A stretch of DNA of 13,449 bases from JBGTLA01 sp041744375 (GCA_041744375.1 JBGTLA010000020.1:1-13449), one strand, 5' to 3'. Shown: positions 1 to 7,803, numbered from the stretch's first letter. Made by a program: numbers and translations. Notes: generated from the letters alone by a model not told the origin.

Positions 1-341
1 TCGGCGTGGAACGTGGCGACCGTGGGGCGACCCGCCCAGATGCCACCCCAACCACCGAGTGGGATGAAGGGCTCGTGCACGTGGACGACCTCGACATCCT
101 CGAGGAGTCGACGAATACGACCCAGCGCGCGGGGGTCGAAGGTCACCGGCACGGCCGAGCGGTTGCCGCGAACGACGACGGCCCGCCCGATCGAGAGATA
201 GGCATGACTGTGGCCGCTCCCCGGGCCCAGCACCACAACGTCATCCCCACCCGACCTGAGATGATCGGCGAGGTCGAGCACCACGCGTTGGACTCCCCCG
301 GGCGCATCGAGGTCGTACGGACAGACGAGGCCGATCCTCAT
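1..341 (-). CDS. pimA: Phosphatidyl-myo-inositol mannosyltransferase PimA, N-terminal part (cut by left edge)
   Basis: The first 113 residues of a GT-B fold glycosyltransferase (GT4 family) are present; the rest lies beyond the left edge. The protein opens MRIGLVCPYDLDAPGGVQ, matching the start of mycobacterial PimA, with the glycine-rich GGVQ loop (residues 15-18) that contacts GDP-mannose and the acceptor. Further on are VVHVHEPFIP (85-94) and ATFH (109-112), both found at equivalent places in PimA. PimA transfers the first mannose from GDP-mannose to phosphatidylinositol on the cytoplasmic face of the membrane. Its ATG overlaps the patA stop codon (ATGA, 338-341), which implies translational coupling and explains why no separate Shine-Dalgarno is needed. 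Other GT4 enzymes also begin this way, but position after pgsA and patA makes PimA the best reading. Confidence 0.88.
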   Translation of the reverse strand, partial: MRIGLVCPYDLDAPGGVQRVVLDLADHLRSGGDDVVVLGPGSGHSHAYLSIGRAVVVRGNRSAVPVTFDPRALGRIRRLLEDVEVVHVHEPFIPLGGWGGIWAGRPTVATFHA

Positions 342-1231
342 CGGGTTTGCTCGCGATCCGAGGGCCAGTTGGGTTGAACCAGGTGCCACTGGCTTGGCGC
401 CTCGGCGATGAGCGTCTCGAACACCTGCGCCAGGCGCTGGGTACCACGGGCGACGACCTCGTCGGTAGGCCCGACGCGATCGAAGTCGAGAGGGGGATGA
501 ACGACCGCACGGTGGCCCCGACCGGCCTTGAAATACACCCCGACCGGCAAGAGTGGAGAGCCGGAGCGGAGGGCGAGGGAGACGGGTCCGGCGGGGAGGG
601 TGGTCCTCTCGCCCCAGAATTCGACCGCCACGCCGCGCCCGCTGAGATCTCGGTCGCAGAGAAGAGCCAGGGCCTTTCCCGCGCGCAAGGTTTCTATGAG
701 GCGGCGGCGACTGGACGCCCCCGAGCCGGTCAGCGCGATCTCGATACCGAACATGGAGCGCTGTTTCGTGAACCAGCGGGTGATGTGAGGGTTGGGGAGT
801 CGTTCGGCCACGGCTACCAGTTCCAACTCGAGGTCCACGGCGATGAGAGCGGCCGCTTCCCAATTACCGAGATGGGGCAGCGCCACCACGACGCCCCGAC
901 CCTGATCGCGGGCGAGCCGGAGATGCTCGAGGCCATCGCAATCGAAGCCAGCCCACATGGAATCGAACCGGCGCGGACGAACCCACAGGGTCTCGGCCCA
1001 ATAGCGTCCGTAAGAGGCAAACACCTCCCGTACCGCTCGCTCGGGATCGGGGGCGCCCACGCGCCTCATGTGGCGCAGCGCCATCGCCCTTCGACCTGGA
1101 TCCAAGAGCCACCACATCAACCCTCCCCACCGTCCCAGGGTGCGCATGATCGGCTCCGGGAGGGCGGCCACGAACCCCGTCGCCAACCGCAGCACCACGT
1201 AGTTCAGGCGGTGCCGCACCAGTCGGGTCAA
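338..1231 (-). CDS. patA: Phosphatidylinositol mannoside acyltransferase (PatA/LpxL-like)
   Basis: A 297-residue LPLAT-superfamily acyltransferase that in mycobacteria puts palmitate on the first mannose of PIM at the inner face of the membrane. The acyltransferase motif HxxxxE is H120-L-G-N-W-E125; SYGRYW (73-78), GVAVEFWGE (200-208) and QWHLVQPNW (281-289) all have close counterparts in mycobacterial PatA. Mycobacterial enzymes carry AERDL in the mid-region; here it is CDRDL, so D193 stands where they have Glu. Start: a frame open to 1303 would overlap pgsA by 76 bp, so I prefer TTG at 1231, which overlaps the pgsA stop codon as TTGA, mirroring the ATGA junction with pimA. GTG at 1219 is the alternative. 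Neither has a clear Shine-Dalgarno, consistent with coupling to pgsA. Confidence 0.88.
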   Translation of the reverse strand: MTRLVRHRLNYVVLRLATGFVAALPEPIMRTLGRWGGLMWWLLDPGRRAMALRHMRRVGAPDPERAVREVFASYGRYWAETLWVRPRRFDSMWAGFDCDGLEHLRLARDQGRGVVVALPHLGNWEAAALIAVDLELELVAVAERLPNPHITRWFTKQRSMFGIEIALTGSGASSRRRLIETLRAGKALALLCDRDLSGRGVAVEFWGERTTLPAGPVSLALRSGSPLLPVGVYFKAGRGHRAVVHPPLDFDRVGPTDEVVARGTQRLAQVFETLIAEAPSQWHLVQPNWPSDREQTR

Positions 1232-1800
1232 CCGTCGATGCGCCGATAGGTGCTCACGAACCTTTGCACGGCCGTGGCCCACACCGTCACAACCATCACC
1301 CACAACATCGGTTCGACCCAGCCGACGATAAGACCGAGAGCGAAGAGGATCACCCGTTCTGCTCGGCCCATCACACCGCTGCTGCCGTCGAGGCCCACCG
1401 ACTCGGCCTTGGCTTTGAGATAAGGCACCAACATCGCCCCGCCCACCGACAACACGATCAACAAAAGGACTCGGGCATCTCCTTCCATGGCTACGGCCAG
1501 CCCGGCGAAGGCCGCGATCTCGCCGATGCGGTCACTTCCGGCATCGAGGAATGCCCCCCGGGGAGTCTCCTTGCCGGCGGCCCGCGCCACGGTGCCGTCC
1601 AACCCGTCGAGGGCGGAACCGAACAAGGCCACCGCGGCTCCCATCGCCAGGTGGCCTGTGCCGATGATCACCGCACCCACTATCGAGACGCCGAGGCCGA
1701 TGGCGGTCATCGCCGCCGGCGACACGCCGATCGCCGCCAGAAACGCCCCGATGGGTCCGATGATGCCCTGCACCCGGGGCCGGACTCGAGTATCGATCAC
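1228..1800 (-). CDS. pgsA: Phosphatidylinositol phosphate synthase (CDP-alcohol phosphatidyltransferase)
   Basis: A 190-residue polytopic membrane protein. The family signature DxxDGxxARx8GxxxDxxxD is complete: D65, D68-G69, A72-R73, G82, D86, D90, the divalent-metal and CDP-binding site. PYLKAKAESVGL and the later GRAERVI follow the SYIKARAEASGL and ERPERLI pattern of mycobacterial PgsA1, which condenses CDP-diacylglycerol with inositol 3-phosphate, so I read this as the phosphatidylinositol phosphate synthase and not the PG-phosphate synthase. The neighbours patA and pimA use the PI that results. Start is GTG at 1800: an in-frame TAG lies five codons upstream and no Shine-Dalgarno is visible, so the transcript may be nearly leaderless (see the -10 element at 1810-1815). 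Confidence 0.9.
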   Translation of the reverse strand: MIDTRVRPRVQGIIGPIGAFLAAIGVSPAAMTAIGLGVSIVGAVIIGTGHLAMGAAVALFGSALDGLDGTVARAAGKETPRGAFLDAGSDRIGEIAAFAGLAVAMEGDARVLLLIVLSVGGAMLVPYLKAKAESVGLDGSSGVMGRAERVILFALGLIVGWVEPMLWVMVVTVWATAVQRFVSTYRRIDG

Positions 1801-1809
1801 GAGGTCACC

Positions 1810-1815
1810 AAACTA
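1810..1815 (-). promoter_or_regulatory. Candidate -10 element of the pgsA-patA-pimA operon
   Basis: TAGTTT on the minus strand fits the actinobacterial TANNNT -10 form and ends 9 nt before the GTG of pgsA. Transcription would start about 3 nt before the start codon. A possible -35 (TTGAGC, 1831-1836) is present but with only 15 bp spacing. Pattern inspection only. Confidence 0.35.
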
Positions 1816-1881
1816 CCAGGTTTGCCTTCAGCTCAACATCGGGGGACGGTGGGTCACCCCACGATCGTGCGCGCCGCCCTC

Positions 1882-1887
1882 TAAGAT
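1882..1887 (+). promoter_or_regulatory. Candidate -10 element of the EF-G-like/citrate synthase unit
   Basis: TAAGAT matches TANNNT and lies about 27 nt before the ATG at 1915. A start near 1894 would leave a short leader carrying the strong Shine-Dalgarno GGAGGAGG (1903-1910). No convincing -35 is seen. Confidence 0.38.
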
Positions 1888-1914
1888 CGCCGGGCCGGTC
1901 CCGGAGGAGGTCTG

Positions 1915-3969
1915 ATGGTCCCAGAGAACATTCGCAACGTAGCCCTGGTCGGTCACGGCGGAAGCGGCAAGACCTCGTTGGCCGAGGCACTGCTGTACGT
2001 GGCCGGGGTCACGTCCCGCCTGGGCTCGGTCGATCAGGGCACGAGTCTCCTCGACCACGAGCCCGAGGAAGAAGAACGCAAGATCTCACTCGGCCTGTCG
2101 GTGGCGTCGGTGGATTGGCGGGACTATCGGATCAACCTCGTCGACACACCCGGCTACGCCGATTTCTCGGGAGACGCCCGCGCCGCGCTGCGGGCCGCCG
2201 ACCTGGCGTTGTTCGCCGTGTCCGGCGTCGACGGCGTGGAGGTCCAGACCGAAATGATGTGGCGGGCGGCGGGCGAAGAAGGTATCCCGCGTGCCGTCGT
2301 CGTCACCAAACTCGATCGGGAGCGGGCCTCCTTCCAACGCACACTCCAACAGCTGCGAGAGTCCTTCGGCAAGAGAATCGCCCCCATCCAGGTCCCCATA
2401 GGTCATGAGGGTGACCTGTCCGGGATTGTCAGGGTGGTGTCCGAGCGCGCCTACGCCTACCCCGATGGAGCCAAGTTCGGGACGCTCGTCGACCTCCCCT
2501 CCGAGGTCTCAGAACTCGTCCACACGACTCACACTGCCCTGGTTGAGTCGGTGGTCGAATCCGACGACGCCCTCATGGTAGCCTATTTCGAAGGTGAAGA
2601 GCCCAGTCGAGAAGTCATCGTCGAGACCGTCCACCGGGGCATGCTCAACGGTGACATCTTTCCGGTGCTCGTGTCGTCGGCCGCCGGGTTGATCGGGATC
2701 GACACCCTGGCCGAGTTCCTCATCGACTTCGGCCCCAACCCGTTGGAAAGACCGGTTCCCCCTTTGCAGGCCGGATCCCTGGTGCTCGCGGCCGACGGTC
2801 CCAGTGTCGCCTATGTGTTCAAGACGATCTCCGATCCGTTCGTGGGCCGGGTCTCGATGTTTCGGGTCTTCTCGGGGTCGATTCCGGTGGACGGAGAGCT
2901 GGAGCTTGTCTCCAACGCAACCTCGGGGACGAAAGTCCGGATGCACAACCTGTTCAGCATGCAGGGCAAGGAGCATCAAGATGTGGTTTCGGTGGGAGCC
3001 GGCGAAATCGCGGCAGTCGCCAAGACGGAGGCCGCCCGCGCCGGAGCCACACTACGTTCCCCGGGATCCGACGTCGTGATCGATCCGATCGCCCTGCCCA
3101 ACCCGGTCATGGAAGTCGCCATCTCGCCCCGTTCGAACCAGGACGAGGAGAAACTCTCGACGGCTCTGGCCCGGATTACCGAAGAAGATCTCACCATTGG
3201 AGTGGAACGTCGCATGGAGACAGGGGAGACGATCCTCTCCGGCCTGGGCGACACCCACCTCGATGTCACGCTGGCCAGGATCGCCCGCAAGTACGGGGTG
3301 GAGGTGGACACCCACCTCCCCACGATTCCCTACCGGGAAACGATCACGGCCTCGGCCGAGGCGGAAGGCAAGCACAAGAAACAGTCGGGAGGCCGGGGCC
3401 AATTCGGCGTGGCGATCCTGCGCTTCGCACCCCGTCCGCGCGGAGCGGGCTTCGAGTTCATCGACTCGGTGAAGGGCGGGTCGGTTCCCCGCCAGTTCAT
3501 CCCGGCCGTCCACAAAGGAATCGAAGAAGCCCTGGAGGGAGGGATCTTGGCCGGTTTCCGTCTGGTCGACCTGTCGGCCGAACTCGTCGACGGCAAGTAC
3601 CACTCCGTCGACTCCGACGAAATGTCGTTTCGCATGGCCGGGATCCAGGCGCTTCGTGCCGCCGCCGACGCGCTGCGTCCGGTCCTGTTGGAGCCGATCA
3701 TGCATGTGACCGTGCGTGTTCCCGAGGACCACACCGGCGATATCATGGGCGATATCAACGCCAAACGTGGGCGGGTCCTGGGCATGGACACCGACGGCGG
3801 AACTCGGGTCGTCGAGGCTCAGGTGCCCATGGCGGAGGTGCAGCGGTATGCCGTCGACCTCCGGTCTATGACATCGGGACGCGGCACCTTCGAGGTGCGC
3901 TTCGACCATTACGAAGAGGTTCCGCACCAAGAGGCGCAACGGGTCATCTCTGCCCGTAGCGGAACGTAG
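1915..3969 (+). CDS. fusA2: Elongation factor G-like GTPase (EF-G2 / FusA2 type)
   Basis: A 684-residue translational GTPase with the full EF-G domain order: G domain (about 1-275), beta-barrel II (about 285-375), III (about 395-470), IV (about 480-585, starting KHKKQSGGRGQFG) and V (about 590-675). P-loop is GHGGSGKT (13-20). It departs from true EF-G: switch I reads ERKISL (54-59) instead of ERGITI, G3 reads DTPGYADF (77-84) instead of DTPGHVDF, so Tyr81 replaces the catalytic His, and G4 is TKLD (131-134). The same DTPGYADF and TKLD occur in mycobacterial FusA2 (Rv0120c) as I remember it, so these are traits of the paralogue family and not decay. The family's cellular role is unsettled; it should not be taken as the main translocase. 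ATG follows GGAGGAGG with a 4 nt gap. Citrate synthase starts 19 bp downstream, so the two are probably co-transcribed. Confidence 0.93.
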   Translation: MVPENIRNVALVGHGGSGKTSLAEALLYVAGVTSRLGSVDQGTSLLDHEPEEEERKISLGLSVASVDWRDYRINLVDTPGYADFSGDARAALRAADLALFAVSGVDGVEVQTEMMWRAAGEEGIPRAVVVTKLDRERASFQRTLQQLRESFGKRIAPIQVPIGHEGDLSGIVRVVSERAYAYPDGAKFGTLVDLPSEVSELVHTTHTALVESVVESDDALMVAYFEGEEPSREVIVETVHRGMLNGDIFPVLVSSAAGLIGIDTLAEFLIDFGPNPLERPVPPLQAGSLVLAADGPSVAYVFKTISDPFVGRVSMFRVFSGSIPVDGELELVSNATSGTKVRMHNLFSMQGKEHQDVVSVGAGEIAAVAKTEAARAGATLRSPGSDVVIDPIALPNPVMEVAISPRSNQDEEKLSTALARITEEDLTIGVERRMETGETILSGLGDTHLDVTLARIARKYGVEVDTHLPTIPYRETITASAEAEGKHKKQSGGRGQFGVAILRFAPRPRGAGFEFIDSVKGGSVPRQFIPAVHKGIEEALEGGILAGFRLVDLSAELVDGKYHSVDSDEMSFRMAGIQALRAAADALRPVLLEPIMHVTVRVPEDHTGDIMGDINAKRGRVLGMDTDGGTRVVEAQVPMAEVQRYAVDLRSMTSGRGTFEVRFDHYEEVPHQEAQRVISARSGT

Positions 3970-3988
3970 AGAGACCGAAAGGAAGCGC

Positions 3989-5275
3989 ATGACCGAAGCC
4001 GTCCTCAGGTACGGAGACCACGAGATCACCCTGCCGACAGAAGTTGGGACTGAAGGTGAGGTGGCACTCGACATCGGCAACCTCCGGGCCGAGACGGGCC
4101 TGATCACCGCCGACCGTGGTTTCGGCAACACTGCCGAAACTCGCTCCAAGGTCTCCTTCGTAGGCGGAGAGGACGGGATCCTCAGCTATCGCGGTTATCC
4201 CATCGAGCAGCTCGCCCAAAAGTGCTCGTTTCTCGAGGTGTCCTATCTCCTCCAATACGGCGAGCTGCCATCGGTGACGGAGTTGGAGGCATTCGAGGCC
4301 TCGATCACCCACCACACGCTCCTCCGCGAGGACATGAAAAAGCTGTTCGAGGCATTTCCTCATGAGGCGCATCCCATGCAGATCCTCGCTTCGGCAACTT
4401 CGGCCCTCGCCACGTACTACCCCGACGCCCTCGACCCCCTTGACGCCGACTCCGTCGACATCTCGGCTCGGAGGTTGCTCGCCAAGCTCCCCACGATGGT
4501 GGCCTGGTCCTACAAGTACCGGTCGCACCAGCCGTACGTTTATCCCCGCAACGACCTCGACTATTCGGCCCGCTTCCTGCACATGATGTTCTCAGTGCCT
4601 TCCGAGGAGTACGTTCCTGATGCCACGGTATCCGCCGCCCTCAACGTCCTCTTCATCCTGCACGCCGACCACGGCCAGAACTGTTCGGCGTCGGCCGTTC
4701 GTCTGGTCGGCTCGGGGCACGCCAACATATTCAGTTCGGTGGCAGCAGGAGTCCACGCCTTGTCGGGTCCGCTCCACGGAGGCGCCAACCAGTCGGTGTT
4801 GGAGATGTTGGAGGACATCGTCGCCGCCGGCGGCGACGTTTCGCAGTTCGTCGCCCGGGCCAAGGACAAAGACGACCCCTTCCGGCTCATGGGGTTCGGG
4901 CACCGCATATACAAGAACTTTGATCCCCGTGCCACGATCATCAAGCAGTACGCCGAGGAGGTTCTCGACAACCTCGGTATCGAGGATCCGCTGCTCGATG
5001 TGGCCATGCAACTCGAGCAGGTGGCTCTCGAAGACGACTACTTCGTCGAACGCAAGTTGTATCCGAACGTGGACTTCTACTCCGGCGTCATCTACCGGGC
5101 CATGGGGTTTCCCACCGACATGTTCACGGTCCTCTTCGCCCTGGGCCGGCTCCCGGGGTGGCTGGCGCAGTGGCGTGAACTGACCTCCGACCCGAAGTCG
5201 CGCATCTTTCGCCCCCGTCAGCTCTACACGGGATCAGCCCGACGCGACGTGGTGCCTCTGTCGGACCGGTCCTGA
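3989..5275 (+). CDS. gltA: Citrate synthase
   Basis: Condenses acetyl-CoA with oxaloacetate to citrate, the entry step of the TCA cycle, in the cytosol. At 428 residues it matches the length of the E. coli hexameric (type II) enzyme and aligns with it almost without gaps. Catalytic residues are in place: H263 in GPLHGGAN, H305 in GFGHRIYK and D362 in PNVDFYSG; the oxaloacetate-binding HADHGQN is at 225-231 and DPRATI at 312-317. The C-terminal RPRQLYTG is the usual family ending. ATG is preceded by AAAGGAAG (about 5 nt gap). It lies 19 bp behind the EF-G-like gene and converges on the minus-strand membrane-protein gene with only 24 bp between stop codons. A 2-methylcitrate synthase is less likely, since that subfamily is usually shorter and lacks this N-terminal beta domain. 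Confidence 0.95.
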   Translation: MTEAVLRYGDHEITLPTEVGTEGEVALDIGNLRAETGLITADRGFGNTAETRSKVSFVGGEDGILSYRGYPIEQLAQKCSFLEVSYLLQYGELPSVTELEAFEASITHHTLLREDMKKLFEAFPHEAHPMQILASATSALATYYPDALDPLDADSVDISARRLLAKLPTMVAWSYKYRSHQPYVYPRNDLDYSARFLHMMFSVPSEEYVPDATVSAALNVLFILHADHGQNCSASAVRLVGSGHANIFSSVAAGVHALSGPLHGGANQSVLEMLEDIVAAGGDVSQFVARAKDKDDPFRLMGFGHRIYKNFDPRATIIKQYAEEVLDNLGIEDPLLDVAMQLEQVALEDDYFVERKLYPNVDFYSGVIYRAMGFPTDMFTVLFALGRLPGWLAQWRELTSDPKSRIFRPRQLYTGSARRDVVPLSDRS

Positions 5276-5299
5276 TTGGCGCGGCGGGGACCCGGTCTC

Positions 5300-5773
5300 T
5301 CAGGCCAGTCGCTCGACGTAAGGGTCTCCTACCACCTCACCGGAGACGGCGTCCACCCCGACGAGGGCTCTCCGGTCGGGGGGGTCGACGGACGAGTAGA
5401 GGATCACCGACCAGCGCGGCCGGGCGCGGAGACCGTGGAACGTGACGGCCGCCGAAGCGTGGCCGATGCCGAACTCGACCGCTCTGCCAGCTGTTTCCAG
5501 CGCCTGGTGCTGGTTGGTTCGGAGCGGCCACGCCGCGGCGGCATGCCACAAGGCCAACCCCACGAGTATCACCGCCGGAACGGGATCGATAAAGACGGCC
5601 ACGGCGATGGCCATGAGGGCGTAGACGAGGGCCGGCGTCCGTCTCCGCAACGGGCTCGGGAAACGGTAGGGACCAACGATGTTGGAGTCGAGCTCCTCTT
5701 CGATGGCGACGGCGTCGGCCACGTCTCGATCGATGTGGATTCCTTCTCGGGTGACGCGTCGCTCGTCGGTCAC
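5300..5773 (-). CDS. Small two-helix membrane protein, C-terminal PepSY-like domain, downstream of thrS
   Basis: I do not recognise a named family. The 157-residue protein has an acidic N-terminus (1-30), a basic stretch PLRRR (41-45), two hydrophobic segments (about 46-62 and 64-82) likely forming a membrane hairpin, and a soluble C-terminal part (about 90-157). That part, with RPRWSVILYSS and VGVDAVSGEVV, resembles PepSY-type domains, where a strand pair ends in VDAxTGEVV; this is a weak, pattern-level similarity. Start is GTG at 5773, overlapping the thrS stop as GTGA, so translation is probably coupled to thrS. The same frame is open to 6385 but upstream it is only the arginine-rich antisense-register shadow of thrS. 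It converges on citrate synthase. Function unknown. Confidence 0.75.
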   Translation of the reverse strand: MTDERRVTREGIHIDRDVADAVAIEEELDSNIVGPYRFPSPLRRRTPALVYALMAIAVAVFIDPVPAVILVGLALWHAAAAWPLRTNQHQALETAGRAVEFGIGHASAAVTFHGLRARPRWSVILYSSVDPPDRRALVGVDAVSGEVVGDPYVERLA

Positions 5774-7704
5774 GACGGTGCTCGTGCCCACTCGGCGATC
5801 TCGGCCACCGCTTCGTCGAGTCGAACTCCTCGTCGCTCGGCGTCGTCGCCGTAGCGCCGCACCCCCACAGTGGTGTTGTCCACGTCCTTGTCTCCGACCA
5901 CGATCACAACGGGGTGTTTGGCGGTGAGAGCGCGCCGGATCTTCTCGCCGACGGTCTCGCCCGAGTCGTCGACCTCTGTCCGAAGCGATCGGGGTGCCAG
6001 AGCGGCAGCCACCGAAGAGGCGTACTCGAGGTGTCGGTCGGCAACGGGCACGACCGACACCTGGACTGGGGCCAGCCACATGGGGAATGCGCCCGCGTAG
6101 TGCTCGGTCAGAACCCCGATGAACCTCTCGAGCGAGCCGGCCTTGGCACAGTGGATCATCACCGGCTGCTCGGCGACGTTCTCGCGCGTCGTGTACTCCA
6201 GTTCGAAACGTTCCGGCAAGAAGAAGTCCAGCTGGATGGTCGAGACCTGCCAGCGGCGTCCTATGGCGTCCCGCACGTGCACGTCGATCTTCGGTCCGTA
6301 GAAGGTCGCCTCGGCCTCGCCGATGGTGTAGGGGATGGCGCTCGTCTCCAACGTGGCGCGCAGTGTTGCCGTGGCCTGCTCCCACAGGTCGAGGTCACCC
6401 ATCCACTTGTCCGGGTCGCGAGTCGAGAGTTCTGCTTCGAACTCTGAGAACCCGAAGTCGCGCAGCCACTGGAGGACGAAGTCGAGGTGGAGTGCCAGCT
6501 CGTCGGCCAGGAGCGCCCGGGTCGTGAAAGTGTGGCTGTCGTCCTGGGTGAAACCACGGGCCCGCAACAACCCGTGGATCGTGCCCGAGCGCTCATATCG
6601 ATACACACCACCCAGCTCCGAGAACCGCAACGGCAGGTCGCGGTAGCTGCGGGCGCGCGACCGGTATACGAGGACATGAAAAGGGCAGTTCATCGGTTTG
6701 ACTCGGTATTCGTGCTCGGCGTCGAGGTGCATGCCCGGGTACATCGACTCGGCGTAGTAGTCGAGGTGACCCGAGGTGGCCCACAACTCGGCCCGGGCAA
6801 GATGGGGTGTGAAGACGAACTCGAAGCCGAAGCGCTCATGCAGGTGGCGGCTGTGGTCCTCGATGATCTTGCGTAGACGGCCTCCCTTGGGGTGCCAAAC
6901 CGCCAGTCCGGCTCCCATCTCGGCCGGGAAGGAGAACAAGTCGAGCTCGGGTCCCAGTTTGCGGTGGTCGCGCCGCTCTGCTTCCTCGAGCCTCATCAGG
7001 TGGGCGTCGAGTGCAGGCTTGCTCTCCCAGGCGGTTCCGTAGATCCGTTGCAGTTGAGGTTTGTTCTCGTCTCCTCGCCAGTAGGCGCCGGCGGTGCGCA
7101 AGAGCTTGTAAGCCTCGATTCGTCCAGTGGAGGGAAGATGGGGGCCACGGCACAGGTCTATGAAGTCTCGGTTGCGATAAACGGTGACCTCGTCGGAATC
7201 GTCGACCTGGCTCGTGTCGACGGTTTCGATGATCTCGGTCTTGTACGGGTGTTGGGCGAAGAGCTCGAGGGCAGTGGCGCGGTCGATGGCCTCGCGCTCG
7301 AATGGCTGATCCTCGGCGATGATCTCGTCCATCCGCCCCTCCAACGCCACCAGATCTTCGGGGGTGAAAGCCCTGCCGATGTCGAAGTCGTAGTAGAAGC
7401 CGTCTTCGATGGGAGGGCCGATGGCGAAGGTGGCTCCGGGGTGGAGCGACAGCACGGCTTGGGCGAGGACGTGGGCGGTGGAGTGGCGAATGATGGAGCG
7501 GCCCTCTTCGGAGTCCGCGGTGATCACGGCGAACTCTCCTCCAGCGGGGAGGCGCCGTTGCAGGTCGAGAGTGGCCGAGTCGAGGCGCACGGCCACTGCG
7601 GCCCGGGCCAGGCCGGCGCCGATCGACTCGGCCACCTGACGCCCGGTGACCCCGGCAGGGTGTTGGTGTTTTGATCCGTCTGGGTACTGGAGTTCGATAG
7701 ACAC
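5770..7704 (-). CDS. thrS: Threonine-tRNA ligase
   Basis: Charges tRNA-Thr with threonine. The 644 residues hold all expected parts: TGS domain (about 1-62), editing domain with HSTAH (H74, H78) and CRGPH (C185, H189), class II core with zinc ligands C340, H391 and H518, motif 2 around FSELGGVYRYE (361-371), motif 3 around GSLERFIG (523-530) and an anticodon-binding domain from about 545. After zinc ligand H518 the usual HRAxxGS is HCAKAGS, an uncommon variant. Start: the frame is open to 8211, but residues upstream of 7704 do not resemble ThrS and run antisense to the next gene. GTG at 7704 gives VSIELQYPDGS, the standard start of the TGS domain. No Shine-Dalgarno is seen. The next gene overlaps its stop codon. 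In Mycobacterium thrS lies just upstream of the pgsA operon; here two plus-strand genes separate them. Confidence 0.96.
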   Translation of the reverse strand: MSIELQYPDGSKHQHPAGVTGRQVAESIGAGLARAAVAVRLDSATLDLQRRLPAGGEFAVITADSEEGRSIIRHSTAHVLAQAVLSLHPGATFAIGPPIEDGFYYDFDIGRAFTPEDLVALEGRMDEIIAEDQPFEREAIDRATALELFAQHPYKTEIIETVDTSQVDDSDEVTVYRNRDFIDLCRGPHLPSTGRIEAYKLLRTAGAYWRGDENKPQLQRIYGTAWESKPALDAHLMRLEEAERRDHRKLGPELDLFSFPAEMGAGLAVWHPKGGRLRKIIEDHSRHLHERFGFEFVFTPHLARAELWATSGHLDYYAESMYPGMHLDAEHEYRVKPMNCPFHVLVYRSRARSYRDLPLRFSELGGVYRYERSGTIHGLLRARGFTQDDSHTFTTRALLADELALHLDFVLQWLRDFGFSEFEAELSTRDPDKWMGDLDLWEQATATLRATLETSAIPYTIGEAEATFYGPKIDVHVRDAIGRRWQVSTIQLDFFLPERFELEYTTRENVAEQPVMIHCAKAGSLERFIGVLTEHYAGAFPMWLAPVQVSVVPVADRHLEYASSVAAALAPRSLRTEVDDSGETVGEKIRRALTAKHPVVIVVGDKDVDNTTVGVRRYGDDAERRGVRLDEAVAEIAEWARAPS

Positions 7705-7735
7705 GGGGGCTTCGATGACTAGCCTGTCGATCGCA

Positions 7736-7741
7736 AGCGTA
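7736..7741 (-). promoter_or_regulatory. Weak candidate -10 element of thrS
   Basis: TACGCT on the minus strand fits TANNNT, with TTGGGA 16 bp upstream as a possible -35. It would give a leader of about 25 nt before the GTG at 7704. There is too little room for a T-box leader, and I see none in the 99 bp between thrS and the divergent gene. Confidence 0.22.
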
Positions 7742-7803
7742 CAAGGCTTGGTCGGGGTCCCAAGTCGACACGAAAACACCGATCTAAGAAGGTAGGACGT
7801 TGG

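Noticed and set aside
3052..4149. Long minus-strand open frame (365 codons) opposite the EF-G-like and citrate synthase genes
   Set aside because: It is antisense to two well-supported genes, crosses their boundary, and its protein has no recognisable motif; GC-rich codon bias leaves such frames open.
5264..5297. GACCGG...CCGGTC inverted repeat between citrate synthase and the converging gene as a bidirectional terminator
   Set aside because: Only 6 bp of stem with a 22-nt loop, overlapping the gltA coding end, and no T-run on either side.
5774..6385. Upstream extension of the small membrane-protein frame
   Set aside because: This part lies in another register of thrS, is Arg/His/Gly-rich and resembles nothing; the GTGA overlap at 5770-5773 gives a better start.
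6836..7771. Minus-strand open frame of 311 codons inside thrS
   Set aside because: Very Arg/Pro/His-rich translation typical of an out-of-frame GC-rich shadow; thrS itself is certain.
7705..7803. T-box or other riboswitch leader for thrS
   Set aside because: The intergenic space is 99 bp, shared by two divergent promoters, with no T-box-like stem or TGGNACCGCG-like element visible.
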